Below, one piece after another: positions 1-12,801 of a DNA stretch of 64,000 nucleotides; positions within the stretch are counted from its first letter, which is position 1, and each line of letters starts with the position of its first letter. Origin of the DNA: Neurospora tetraspora. Its lineage: Eukaryota; Ascomycota; Sordariomycetes; Sordariales; Sordariaceae. The stretch lies in NCBI RefSeq assembly GCF_033439725.1, contig NW_026944384.1, positions 1,302,001 to 1,366,000 of the forward strand, given 5' to 3'. The notes under the pieces were generated by a model. The model was given only the letters and a program-made list of their open reading frames with translations. It did not search any database and was not told the origin of the DNA. Position numbers and translations under genes: made by a program.

Positions 1-2663
1 TGGCACCGAGATCGAGCTTCATGATGGGGATGGAGTCGATGTCGAGGTCTGGACCGTTTTCGTTTTGCAGGATGTTGTGTATGGGTGTAGAAGTGCCTTG
101 TGAGCGAGAAGGACTGCCTAGGTCGCCGATGTAGAATGGGTCGTCACGGTTGCGCTCTGCTCGTTCGGCCTTCCGACGGGCGATAATGTCAGCGTCGAGG
201 TAGCTATCCTCTGTCGCTTGCTGGTAGGAACCGGAAGATATCGTCTCGGGCGCATCCCTCAGTCTGTTGATTGCTGGCTCACTGGAGATGCTGGTCGGGG
301 CCGCCTTTTCGTTGTAGTAAGCCGCGAATTCGTCGTCTTCCTGGATGGGAAGCATCAGCGAGTCTGCTTGTGCCAGCAAACTGCCGAGGTTAGGATGAAT
401 AGGTTCGTCCAAGTCCAGGCCCTCCGGCATTGGGACATTCAGCTGAGCGCCAACTGCAACGGAGTTCAACTCCCAGCCTTGGAAGAGAGAGGGTATCGCT
501 TGTGTGAGAAGGAGTGGTGGGTCTTGTTCGAGTTCGTCTGTTGATGGCGCCTGTGCCGATGCTGCCTCGGCGGTGAGTTTCAGGAGCTCGGTAAACTCTA
601 CCGCTCGTTCCTGGACCTCAAGAGATGGATGAAGCACTAGGGGCTCATATGTATGGATGACCCGCGCCATGAGCAGAGATACCATCGACTTCCGTTCTGC
701 TGTCCAGGATGTTTGGTCGTTTCCAGCAATCAGCGCGAACAACTTCATGGAGGCCTGCAGGCAGGTTGCGAGAACCTCTGGGGGTCTGATGCGCGGTATT
801 AACTGTAGTAGGTGATTGAGTGTGTCGCTTGGGTTTGATAGGTGATATGCGTATTCTCCGGCGATCCAAGCAACAGGCTTCAGTGAACCTGATGTCACTT
901 GGTGTGAAGTGGATTCCATCGCTAACTTTGCGATTATAAGCTCGGCAGCCCGGACAGCGGCAACTCTCACTGCCTTCGCCTTGACGGCCACGTTTCTGAG
1001 CTCATTGCCAATGCTCTCCCCGATATCGGCTGTGGTAGATTTCGCTCCCAGTGCCATACCGTCCGAGTCAACCTCCTTACGAGACGCCGGAGCAATCCGG
1101 ATGAGTTGTGTAAGTACGTCGATGTACCAGTCAAAGTCGACCACATTGGAGTAGTTGTCCTGCGAGCACATCTTCAGGATCCTGCCAATAACGTCAATTG
1201 TATAGTCTTCGGGGAGAGGAGGAGCCTCATCTCTCTTCCGAGACCGTCGTTCCGCGCCCATCTCTTCGCTCGAGTCGGTTGATAGGTCGTCCAACTGATC
1301 ATTGTTCGAGTTTGTGGACGTCTTGAGCTGCCTCATAAGCCGGCTGACAATAGACACCAGGTTATCGCTGCTGACCATCCCCTGTACCAGGTCTAGGGCC
1401 TTTATCCTAATAGTTATATCTTCGCTGTCGATGCACTCCATGATCACGTCCTCTTGCTGAGCAACAAGGAACGGGTGCGTGACCACGATTCTGTTGAAGG
1501 CCAAGAGAGCCACATATTTTACTAGACACAACCCATGTTAGAATCACAACAGAAACACTCACAGAGGGGGCACTCACAGTTGGCATCGCCATTGAAAGTG
1601 ATCATGCCCCGAAGCTTGGAAACACATAGGCTAGCAATTTCCTCCCTTCCATCGTCTTCCGAGTCTCCAAGGATGCCTCCTTGTATGATGCCGTTGATAC
1701 ACTCGTATAATAGGGACATTGCCGGCGTTGTTCGGATCAGATCGGTCAGGGGTGGCAATAGTTTTCGGACGAGACGCGGCTCTAGAGGGGTGAGGGTCGC
1801 AAACTGCGCAAATTAGCAAAGAGGCCGTTCGCGGGGATGCCGGGGTTCCCTTTACCAGTTTGATCAACTTTATCGCCATCCAGTTGTTCCCCCCATCTAC
1901 CAATAGTTCGAACAGGCGCGGAGCCAAGGGCAAGAAATCCTGGGGTCTCCGCCAACCTAGTTCACACACCACGTTCACGATGGCCGCTGTAACGCTCGGG
2001 TCCTCGTTCTTGTCCATAAGTCGCTCCTTGATTTTGGGCCATGCTGCTCGAAGGGTCTCTGGGTATACCAAGGCTAGTCTGTATAGTGTAACGATGGTCT
2101 TCTTCCTAATAGCTGAATGCGAGTGACTGAGACGTGGCAGTAAATCTGCTAGTACGGAGAGGGCGAGAGATGGCGTGATGATATGTGGGAGCGCGGCGAT
2201 TGGGAGCGAGATGACTATCGGAGAGGAGGCCGAGAGGTCCTTCTTGAGGAGGTTGGTGGCTAGCATGAGCACTTCTGTATCGGTCTTGAAGCTCTGGACG
2301 GCGCCGAGATATCCAACGCGCTTCTGGTGGTATTTGGGCGAGGACATGACCTCGAGAACGTGGAAGGAAGCCCAGGACATGTCATGGCCGTTCATCTCGA
2401 GGTATATGATCTTGAGCAGGGCCGTGGCCTTGACATCTTTGCGCATCTGTTAGCGAATGCGTATATAACAACAAAAGAGAGACGAACCCATGTCCTGGCT
2501 TTTGATCTCGGAACGACATTCTTTCAGGCAGTTCTGGATGTACTCCTTTTCGTTTCCCTTGTGGTTACGCAGACCTCGGATGAGGTCGTACAGTGACTTT
2601 TCGAACCTAGGGGGCATCAGCTAAGTCGGTTCGTGCAGACGGAAGCCGGAGCTTGACGCACAT
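1..2663 (-). CDS. APL5: AP-3 complex subunit delta (delta adaptin), C-terminus cut by window edge
   Basis: Large subunit of the AP-3 adaptor, which sorts cargo from Golgi/endosome to the vacuole. Proposed exons, in transcription order: 2663-2662, 2606-2488, 2436-1856, 1803-1578, 1521-<1; about 816 codons are present and the frame is open to base 1. The start codon is split: AT at 2663-2662, G at 2606. The head reads MFEKSLYDLIRGLRNHKGN and continues into LEMNGHDMSWASFHVLEVMSS, typical of delta-adaptin N-terminal armadillo/HEAT trunks; a later block LLYECINGIIQGGIL and LKYVALLAFNRIVVTHP also match the family. The acidic hinge (DSSEEMGAERRSRKRDE) and a later region with RRKAERAERNRDDPF follow. 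The ear region lies outside the window. The gene is divergent from EMC2. The identity is from recognised family motifs; the split start is inferred from splice consensus. Confidence 0.93.
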
Positions 2664-3672
2664 GGTTGCGGTTGTGGTGGCCAACTGCCAGTGTTCCAGA
2701 TATTGTGGGTATTATATGGAAGTTTGAGGGTTGTCACTGACGGCGCAACCGGTAGCTATCGTTGGTTTCTCGGAGCTTGGTTCGCGTAGTACTTGGTGAC
2801 AGGAGCAGTCTAGTATAAGCTGGAGGTGTAGCGAGGCGACGGGGACGACGTGTTGTTGTGTTTGGACTGAATCGCAACTCGACGCATCTTGCCCGCGGCC
2901 GTACTGGGGAGCTTGGAGATAGTGTCGGCGCACCCGGGTCGAGGGTTGTGAATGCGCTTCTCGTCTTGACGCCGTGGGATTACTTGTCGTTGAAACACAG
3001 TTGCTGGATCTTCGTTTGGAGTTCTGGAAGGAAGCGCCAGGGTACCGTAATGACCATCAGCAAGCTGCTGGAGATGTCCGTGGTGGGTTCCTAGAGGTAA
3101 GTGTGGCACCCTCCCCGTCGTGGTCGTGCTGTCTCACGTCACTGGCGGAACTGACCTCTGACCTCTCTGCCTGCCCGCGCTTGGAGGAGTCAAGTGGGTG
3201 GAGCTGAGGATCGTACAGTTTGCGACTGTCCCCTAAAACCCCATATCGCACTGTTTGTTTAAGCTTTTTATCGCTGAAAGAGCACAGCTATGGCACAGTG
3301 TAAATTTCAACAAAGAGCTCCATGCTTGCCCCACAGCCATCCAGTGCGGCAGCTCAGCTGCTCGCCGCGCGACGTCTACAGATTGTGACGCTGTCAAGAC
3401 GCCAGAGAACATCAAGCTTCTCCCACAGCAACTTCACCTCTTCCACCACTCGACGACAACTTCCGACTCACAAGCTTAACCCGAGACTTCGACTAGCCTC
3501 GCTTATATTTACGACGATTCCCAATTGGCCGTTTCAGAACTCGCGACATAGACTCCTGCCGGTCGACGGTTATTCCTCTCCCAAGGAGAACAAGCGACGG
3601 AATCCGTCGTCCGAGCTGAACCCCACGATTATCGAACTATCGCGACTCGAGCTATCGCATTGAATATCTAAA
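2664..3672. other. Divergent promoter region between APL5 and EMC2
   Basis: About 1 kb between two divergent starts. It should hold both promoters and leaders. The last 350 bases before EMC2 are rich in C/T and in CAAC/CGAC, like a fungal 5' leader. The small open frames here have no protein-like composition. I see no TATA box or repeat. Confidence 0.6.
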
Positions 3673-4789
3673 ATGGCGCCCTCGCTTCTCTATAACCCGG
3701 CCAAACTCCCTCCTTCGGCAGCTCTCCAACTCGCACAGCAAGCCCCCGTTGTCTTGCAAGGATCGTCATCAGCGTCCGAGACGGTGGACCAGTGGGCAAC
3801 ATACGAGAATCTGCTGCTATCATGCCTCCGAACCGGCGATGATGAAGCTGCCGCAAAATGCATGGATCGACTAGAGGCACGGTTTGGCGCCGACAATGAG
3901 AGAGTGATGGCTCTAAGGGGCTTGTTGTCCGAGGCCCAGGCCCAGAACAACGGAGAGCTGGAAGCGGTGCTCAAGCAATACGACGCGATTCTGGAAGGAA
4001 ACAGCACCAATATCGTGGGTCATGACCGTCTGCCAACTGTTCTCGGACAGCAGATTTGCTAACCATCCGTGTCTACGTCTACAGCCTATCACAAAGCGTC
4101 GGATTGCCCTCCTACGATGCATGGGCCGCGTCTCGGATGCCGCATCGGCTCTCGTACAACTCCTCGACTTTTCCCCAACCGATGCCGAGGCCTGGTCTGA
4201 GCTGTCCGATCTCTACTTCACACAAGGGCTATATTCCCAGGCCATCTACGCGTTGGAAGAGGTCCTCCTCTTGTCGCCCAATGCCTGGAACGTATGCGCT
4301 CCTCCCTCATCCGACAGTCTAAACCCTATACTAATGTATCCCATCTAGATACATGCACGACTGGGAGAGTTGCAGTACATGGCTGCCACGACTTCCGGAA
4401 ATGGCGGTGGGTCCCAGCAAAAATACTTGGCCGAGGCGCTCAAGCGGTTTGCTCGGAGCATTGAGCTGTGCGACGACTATCTCCGTGGTTACTATGGGCT
4501 GAAGCTGGTAAGTTTCCGGTAGCCGTCATACGCGAACCACATGCTGACTATCCGCTAGGTCACCACGAGGCTCCTTAAGGAACAGGCCAAGCAGGCAAAG
4601 CAAACCGACGATGGCGAGTTCACTCTGCCTGATTCCAAGACAATTGAGCGTCTCGACGAGCTTGCGACAGCCAAGCTATCGGAAATTGTTCGTCACAGCA
4701 CTCTGAAGGACAGGGGCTGGCGCGGCTATGACGAACGTGAGGTTGCAGCCGCCCGGGAATTGCTCTCACAAAATGGAATTGAGAGGTGA
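3673..4789 (+). CDS. EMC2: ER membrane protein complex subunit 2 (TPR protein)
   Basis: Cytosolic TPR subunit of the ER membrane complex, which inserts tail-anchored and multipass proteins into the ER membrane. Exons 3673-4014, 4085-4291, 4349-4507, 4559-4789, all introns in phase 0, give 312 residues, close to the usual EMC2 length. The family signature is clear: TNIPITKRRIALLRCMGR followed by PTDAEAWSELSDLYFTQGLYSQAIYALEEVLLLSPNAWN (TPR repeats at about residues 115-190). The C-terminal part ends RELLSQNGIER before TGA at 4787. The start is the first ATG after an in-frame stop (TGA ATATCTAAA). It shares a divergent promoter with APL5. Confidence 0.93.
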
Positions 4790-7700
4790 GATTTGATGCC
4801 GTTGAACGAGGCAAACGGCACGGCGCCCAGTCCAGTGACCGATTCGATATGCCTATTGCCTCTTTTGATCTCTTGATGGATGGTGTTTGGCACAATCGGA
4901 ATGTGTTAGCGAAACCCACCGGGCGTGATGGAAGCCGTCGTCGCAATCGGAACGGCCTTTTGACGATGGCTGGGGAGTCAGCGGTACCCTTGCGAGGTAC
5001 TTTGGCTCTTACCTGCATTAGTTGACGCAGTGGGTCTTTGGGCAGCGAAAAGGCATCAAGAAAACCAGCTTCACGTGGCTTCACTAGATGCCCAAAGGCG
5101 ATCCTTTGCCTGGTGGTCAGATGGGCGGCGCGGGCGTTCTCAGCCCAACCAGAAAGAGGACGACGCCTCCAAGCCCGCGACTGTTGCGTTGATGCAGGTC
5201 GCGAAACCTCCCGAACCTCTCATGAAACCTTTTTTTTATTTCTTGGGCAGAAAAGGTGTTCATGACTGGCGGCCTGGTTTCGGCACGGAACGACATCTGA
5301 CTGGCCCTCCGAATTGCGTGGTATCGCAACATGGTTACCGGCCGACAGCCCAGGCCAGGACACCGGCTCATCTTCCGTTTTCTTCCAACACCATGTACAG
5401 ACTCAAGACGAGGTATCCTTGGTGATAATTGATGCCTTGCTGGTCATTGGTAATAATAATAATGAATCAAGACATGTTATGGAATTCCAAAATCACCATG
5501 AACGGTTTCACAACCTCCCTGCCGCATGGCCGGCGCCGAGTCGATGATAGCTTATACATGAACAATCCGGAACAGCAGCCGACGATATTCTTCAGCGTCT
5601 TTCAACTGAAACGGCAAGAGACATAAACCAGATCTTCAATTTATCAACATGGCGATTTGCTCGACAAGAGGCGTATTCGCGTCTCTGTCTCTTGTCTCCG
5701 TGGCTGGCGCACCCTCATGGCCGCGATTCTCTAGCGTACATGCGACCAAAGTTGCACTGAACACCACACTGCCATTCTCTCCTCTACAAGTCAATCAGAG
5801 CACAAATTGAAAAACCAAAATCACAACTGCGACAGGAGACTGAGTGATTCTGTTTAAACGACATTCCCTTTTTCAATGCTAGACAGTAGACTCACATCAT
5901 CGACTCACTTGTAGAAGAAGGTCTGAAGACCTGACGAGTACTAACATTCTGCATCTTTGGGCGGTATCACCAACGGAGGGGAGAGTCGTCGCTCATCCCC
6001 ACTTCACCCCCTGTCTCCCCAGTCTTAGTTTCCAGCGGACTAAACCTTTTCAATACCCCTGCCCTGAACATCAACTCAGGCCAAAGAACCTCTGAAACTA
6101 AACCCTCACCTCTTTCACTCACTCTCCACGCTGGACGGGAGTTATTTGCCTGGCCGCTTGTGTTCCTGCTGCCTCGTGAGTACAGTCACTCGGCCAGGAC
6201 ACAAAGGCATCGAGTATCCGCAAAAAGACCGTTACCTATGGTCGATGTTTGTCCGTTCAGCTATCAGGATACAGTCGACTTACACTACGGTAGAGCCTGG
6301 CAACCTAAAAAGCCGGGTGCGCCCGTCAGATAAAGTAAGGCCATGTCTATCAGTGCTTGGTGTAAGGGTGATGAGGGCAGGGTTACCTGTCTCTAGGCAC
6401 CGCAGGCAGGACAACACGCTCCGCCTTTACACAAGGTCTCCGTCGTGCTGCAGTTCCCCCAGCCTTGCTCAACTACCGTCTCAGGCCCAACCATGAGGCA
6501 CCTATGTGTGTTCCCCTCCGCCGATACCTGTTCCCGGCTCTTCCAGCATCGTCCAGCTTGCGTCACGGAAGGGGGCCGTATGTAATTCCGTCTTGGTGCA
6601 TCCCGCCGAAGGATCTTTGCTCTGCAAGGGCGAGTTGATCGTATGAAAGATTCCTATACATACGGCAAGACGGCCGCCTACAGCAACATCCGCTGGCCTT
6701 GGACCCGAAATATCAACGCCGGCACTACCTCTGCCCTCCTTCAACCAAACAAATCTTTTTACCCGTCCTGCCATACGGAGTACTCTGTACCCCCGATACT
6801 AGGCGGCTCTTTTTGCACACCATCTCCCTGCCTCCTTGCACTACAGACTGTGCATACGTTCTGCGTAAACACATCTCGTGCGTCCTCTGCTGCTACTCTA
6901 CGACCATCTAACAAGATCCAAGTGGTCCCATACGGTTCAAGTCTTGTGACTAACCAAAGAGGAGGCACACGTACTTGAAATCCAAAAACAGTTTCACACA
7001 CCATTGAAGTAGCCAACCTTATGCCGACCATTGTCGACAGTTGAGAGATTCCAGACAACCTCGCATACACAATACGCCGAGATCGCCACGAACTCTCAAC
7101 CACCACGCAGCAAAGCCGGCCAACCAGAAACCCACGGAATCCTACAGGAATACAACGGTACGTGGTGATCTCTTTTAACTGCTTCCTCGTGGTCTATCTT
7201 AAACCACGCCTCTCCCCTTCTTCTGTGTCTGCTATTCGCGGAACGCCTCGCATTCTCTTTTCCCTCTGCTGCCCTCTATCAGCAGAAGCGGGAAGTGTTC
7301 GCCCCTCCGTCTTGGCGGGATCGCCAGTTCGTAAAGTCGCGGGGAAGCTTCAGGGCAGTGTGAGGATGAAGGTGTGGAAGAATCATTCGTAAGAACAGTT
7401 CAGTTTCTTAAGCGCTCAACACGAACCGATCCGATGAAATCGACCGCTTATACACACGAGAACAAGGAACAGGCCAGCCAATCCAGCGGCGGTCCGTCTG
7501 GATGCAACTCGCCAGTCACTGTCGTCGTTGTTGGCTGCAAATTTCTTACCTCTTCCCCCCTCCAGCCCCCCTTGCGTGAGATCGGGAGGCCTAGCGAGAC
7601 AGAGGCTTCCCGCAGTCCACGCTACCCCAGACTCTCTTGTGACAATTCTATAGAACCTCCTAGGCTTCTAGATGTTTATCAACCCCTCATTGACCAACTG

Positions 7701-8892
7701 GGCACTAACAGCCAAGACCACAGGGTACGAACTCGACCATCACCTCGACGTTGTGCTGTCAGATAACCTTTGGTACGTTTTTAGACCTGTCTTCTTACAC
7801 TGTTAAGCCCATTTTGAATCGCGTTCTCGTTTCTACCCACCTATCCAGACCCTCTGGCCCATGGAACTGAGACAACCGCGAGCCTTCTTAACCCTGTCAG
7901 CTCTGTTACATAGCCTGGCTCCTCAACTATCGGCTTGCCCCGCTGTCGTTCCCCTCGTTGTCGATCTGATCTAGATCCCTTGTTCGCTATCAAAACGGCG
8001 GCACATTGGCTGTTGTCGCTTGTGAATGCCGTTGTTTTCCTCATGCTGACCTGATATCCCAGCCAACTTATTTTCCATCCACCCTTGCCGGTATCTCTGG
8101 CGACCCCTCTCCTCAGCCATATTGTCATTTGGTCCACTATCCAAGCCTCAAGAACACCTAACGATTACAAAGTCCAGTCACCTATCTCGAACTGGCGCTT
8201 TGCAATTCTCAAGTCAACAACTATCAAGTGAAACACGGAGACCCTTTCGACTTCGGCTTACTCACTCCGGCTTCTTCATAAGGGTACCGAAGAGTCACTC
8301 ACTCTCAAAAATCTTGAGATTGACCAGCAGGGAGAAGACGTGACCAATCATCCACGTCCATCCAGAAATTACACCAAAACCTGCCGCGACCAGCAATAGC
8401 ACGGGAGGCGCAAGCCACCACCACACCTCACCACTCACTCCTAAGTCTCTTTTCCCGCACCGTCCAGGTTGTGTTCGCTCTTCATTCCCGTTGCTCACTC
8501 ACTCACCGCCCGGGTCTTGTTACTCGCTACGTACTCCGTTACCAAACTGTTCAGGTCATAGACACTTCAGCGCCAGCTGAGGAGCCCTCAATCGTCCCTC
8601 CCGCTTCCCCACCCTCCTCCATCGCTCGTTCTTCCTCCGCTTTACACTCCTACCGCCCGTCTCTGTCCCTAGTCTGCTACCCTCTTACCTCAGCTTCCGA
8701 CTCTTTCGAGTAACCAAGCAAGGAAACAAGGCAACTACCGTCCCGGCACTGGTCCGCACTCAAGCGCACCAACTTTGGTTTGCTAGTTGGTGCTTCGACT
8801 ATTGTTAGGCAACTCTCTCTCGCTGCTCCCTTTGCTCCGGCTTTCTCCCTGCAGATTGTCACGAGCAAAGGGTGATACCCAAATACATTCCC
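4790..8892. other. 4.1-kb gap without a recognisable gene; probable long leader of the next gene in its right part
   Basis: No frame here has protein-like composition or conserved motifs on either strand. The left part is the EMC2 3' region. From about 6.0 kb to the coding start at 8893 the plus strand is rich in pyrimidine runs (ctctccc, cttcccc), the look of a fungal promoter and long 5' leader, perhaps with leader introns. Several short upstream ATG frames (for example 6146-6496, 7374-7766) would lie in such a leader. No tRNA or 5S rRNA pattern was seen. Confidence 0.5.
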
Positions 8893-11846
8893 AATGTCGT
8901 AAGTCTGGTCCGGATCCTCGATTCCCTCGATTCTATATCGCGACTGCGCCACATTACCTGGCCTGTGTCTGTTCTCCCTTCTTGGAACCAGCTAACCCCG
9001 GACCCCTTCCTCCTCTCTTTGCGCCTGTAATAGGAGCCGACGATCAATCAATATTACTGTGAATAACCCAGGTGCTGCGTATTCCTCAACCACATCATCG
9101 AGCGGATACGACTCATCACAGTACAATTACCGGCACGGTTACGACGACTCGGTAGTCGATGACGAGGACGACGAGGAGGTGACCGACGACGAGTCCACCG
9201 AAGACGACCATTGGGATGAACACTACGACGAAATAGATCCTTCGGATTCTGCCTCGGCAACCGCAGAGTACTATCCTCATCCTCATCACGGGCATCCACC
9301 ATTGCCTCCTCAATCTCCTCACTCCCGCTCTCACAGTACCCACGGCGCCCGGAGTCCCCGGCTGCTAGAACGCAGCGAATCTGCGTCGCGCCGGCATCTA
9401 GTTCCCGCAGGAAGACAGTCTTACTCTTACCGCTCCCCGACGGCTCCTCCCCCCATGGAGTCGGAATACGGGGACGAGTTTGGAGGATATGGTGGGCGCG
9501 GCCATGGACACCACTCACAACCCGGCTACTATGGCCGTGGCGCGGGACACAGCGCCTACGCTCCCAGCCATGCTGGATACGTGCCCAGCCATTACGGAAA
9601 CCAGATGGTGCCATACGACTACAATAACCCATTCTCTCCCTCTCCCATGAACGACACCCTCACCAGAACCAGACGCGGTGGTGGCGGCGACGACTACTTC
9701 GGCGGCCACGACCCGCGTGGCCATAATCCGCGCGGCCACCACTACGACATGATGCCCTACGGAGGAGGAGGAGGACCAGGCGCCGCCGCCGGCGCTCTCG
9801 GTTACTACGGTGCCGGAGGCGGCTTCGGCGCCCCCGGGCCCAGCCACATGGCCGGACTAATGTTCCAACCCCCTCCACCACCGCCCACCGAACACCCGGG
9901 CAAGTCGCCAACTCCCGCGCCAGAGAAGAAGCTCGATCCAGAGATGGAAGCTCTCAAGAAGCAACTGGAAGAGTTCCAACTGGAAAAGAAGCGCAAAGAA
10001 GAAGAGGAAAAGAATCGCGAGATCGAGCGCAAGATCCGCGAAAAAGCCGAGGAGGAGCTGCGCAAAAAGCAGGAAGAGGACCGCAAGCGCGCCGAAGAGG
10101 AGAAGAAGCGCCAAGCGGAGCAGAACGCCGAGATGGAGCGGGCTGTCAAGGAGGCGCAGCGAGCGGCGGAGGAGAAGGCCGCTCAGGCGCGCAAAGAAGA
10201 GGAAGAGAGGCAGAGGAAACACGCCGAAGCGCTGGCCGAGGCTCAGAGGAAGGCAAGAGCTGAGTTCGAGGCTGAGTTGAAGGCTGCTGAGGAGCGGCGC
10301 AAGCGCGAGGAGGAGCAGGCTAAGATCGCTGCTGAGCTTGAGAAGCAGAGGATCGAAGCGGCTGTGAGGGCGAAGGAGGAAGAGCTCAAGAAGAAGCATG
10401 CCGAGGAAGAGCTGCAGCGGATTGCGGCCGAGAAGAAGGCGGCCGAGGAGGCCGCGGAGAGGAAACGGCTGGAAGATGAAGCCAAAGCGAGGCTGGACCG
10501 GGCGCTTAAGGAGACCGAGGAAAAGATCGCTGCCGCCATCCGGGCCGACCGGGAAAAGGCCGCCGAGGAGGCGGCCAAGAAGGCGGCCGAAGAAGCCGAG
10601 AAGGCGCGCAAGCAGAAGGAGTTCGAGGAGTGGCAGAAGCACCTCGAGGCCGAGGCCAAGCTGAAGGCCGAGATCGAAGCCCGCGAGCGGATGGAAAAAG
10701 AAAGAGCGGAAGCCGCGAAAGCCGCGGCCGCCGAGGAGGAGCGCAAGAAGGCGGAGGAGGCACTGCGTAAGCGGCTCCTGGACGAGGCCGAGAACAAGGC
10801 CCGGGAAGCTGCCGAGAAGGCCAAGGCCGCCGAGGAGGAGAAGAAGGCTGCCGAGGAGGCGCTCAAGAAGAAGATCCTGGCCGAGGAGGAGGCCAAGAGG
10901 CAGAAGGAGGAGGAGGCTGAACAGAAGAAAGATAAGGCCCCTATCAGATTTAAGGACGCTGTAGGCCGCAAGTTCAGCTTCCCCTTCCGTCTGTGCCAGA
11001 CGTGGCAGGTATGTTTCTTCCCCCCTTAACCCTCTTCTGTCTTCTCACCCAAGTACTAACACATCCCCGCAGGGCATGGAAGAGCTCATCAAACAAGCCT
11101 TCCTCCACGTCGACGTCATCGGCCCCCACGTCCAAGAAGGTCACTACGACCTGATCGGCCCCGACGGCGAGGTCATCCTCCCCTCCGTCTGGGAGCGCGT
11201 CATCGAGCCCGACTGGCAAATCACCATGCAAATGTGGCCCATGGACAAAGCGCCCCTCCGCAACCAGATGCCCCCCGGTGGTCTACCCCCGGGCTTCGGC
11301 GCCGGTGCCCACGCAGGTGGCCTCGGAGGAGGTCACGGCAGTCTCGGTGGTCTTCCCGGCCAAGGCCGTTCCATGTTCCCCGGCGCTCCACCCGCTTCTC
11401 GTCTACCCCCCGGCATCTCGGACGCTCACGGGCACAGAATGGCGCATGACATGTTCCCTCCCGGCCAGCCGGTCCGTCCGCCTATGGGAATGCCTCCTCC
11501 TGGTATGGGTCTTGGTGGTGGTGGTGGTGGTGGTATCCCGCCTCCGCCTCCGCCTGGTTGGCCCGGTAGTGGGAGTAGACACGCTGCGCCGCCGCCCAGA
11601 CCGGCGGCGATTGTGGTCGATGTCGAGCCGGAGGTTAGGCAACATAAGAGCAAGCACTCGTCGAGCCATAGCAGGAAGGAGACGAAGGCGACGGTGCTTG
11701 GGTGGATGGCGGGCGGGAAGCCGGTGAAGAGTAGTAGTAAGAAGTATGTCCTTGTTAGGTAGTCCCTTCCCCCCCCTTGTCCTGAGTGTGAAGAGGAAAG
11801 AGGAAAGATGCTAACGTGTGTGGTGTGGTTTAGGAAGAAGCACTAA
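8893..11846 (+). CDS. Long coiled-coil protein with C-terminal ubiquitin-like (ULD-type) domain
   Basis: Function unknown. Exons 8893-8897, 9034-11008, 11073-11743, 11834-11846 give 887 residues. The first exon holds only ATGTC; joining it to 9034 gives MSSRRSINITVNNPG, and no ATG opens the main frame otherwise. Residues 20-60 are very acidic (VVDDEDDEEVTDDES); 60-290 are Tyr/Gly/His/Pro-rich and disordered; about 298-640 is an unbroken charged helix of Glu, Lys, Ala and Arg (AEEAEKARK type); about 640-725 (PIRFKDAVGRKFSFPFRLC, then HVDVIGPHVQEGHYDLIGPDGEVILPSVWE) resembles the fungal ubiquitin-like domain I know as ULD_2; the tail is Gly/Pro-rich and ends in SSSKKKKH. A scaffold or cytoskeletal role would be a guess. 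The last intron is supported because retaining it would end the protein at once. Confidence 0.85.
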
Positions 11847-12801
11847 ACGAGTCACTTGGGAGAAGACGCCGCCAAATTCATCGACGGATTAGCAGCATGT
11901 CTGGTCGTCGACACAGATCCGGGTCTCAAGCCTTCCGCGCTGGTTGATTCTCTCTCCTTCTCTTCCATTCAATTTTCTCAGTTTGTTTTTTTGAGTTTGT
12001 TTGTTTTGGCTTTTGATACCTCTTCTCTGCTTGATGGTTTTTACATTCTTTTTGTGCTTTTGGCGGATACAGAGGCGTTCCTTTTGGGGGCTTTCTGACG
12101 CGCGTTTCGTTGTTCCAAAAACTTATGACGAAAAAAAGTACTACGATGGGATGAAGAGTGATGATGGATGAGAGATGATGAGTGATGAGGTTGACGACAT
12201 ATGATTGATGATACGAGATCATGTGTGGATGACGACCATTACGTTAACGGTGGGGAGGGTCGAAAGGGGATGGCGATGTGGATGTCTAGGGGGGTGAGTG
12301 GTTGAGTGTTGGTATAGGTTTTGGTTTAGCAATACATGGATTCTGGGAGATTGTGTTCCAAACTCGGCGTGAATGCCTCTGATGTTGTGACATATGCCCG
12401 TGGTTGGGAGGTTCTTCTAATACCCCAGATCCCTTGCTTGCTCGAGACCTCCTTCGCGTTGTTATACATTAGGGTATCTTGTCTATTTCTAACAAAAGCA
12501 TGTCTATATCTTGCTTTTCCAAGCCACGCTGTCTATGCCCTTCTAAGTCCGAGTAATAATACAGAGATATCAAGAAGCAACACTGCCCGCCATCCCATCT
12601 AGTCTAGTCTAGTACTTCCAACCCTTCTTCCTCAGTCGGACCTTCACCAAGGCAATTACCTTAATCTAGCCTCTCTTACGAGACTTATCCAGCCAAGATT
12701 ATGAGATCGGCCCGTGAACCACCAACTACCATCCAGCCCCTCGACGTCTACCCAGGCTTGTCATCCTATCACCAGACCATCACCCAGCACCCATCACCCC
12801 A
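11847..12801. other. Convergent 3' regions of the coiled-coil gene and COQ10
   Basis: About 950 bases between two converging stops. A GATGA/GATGG-rich stretch lies at about 12145-12195 and a short tagtctagtctagtac repeat at about 12598-12613. No coding frame or RNA gene is visible. Confidence 0.6.

Noticed and set aside
9857-10971. Two long minus-strand frames (261 and 242 codons)
   Set aside because: They are antisense shadows of the Lys/Glu/Ala-rich helix; the Leu/Ser-rich products follow from codon bias.
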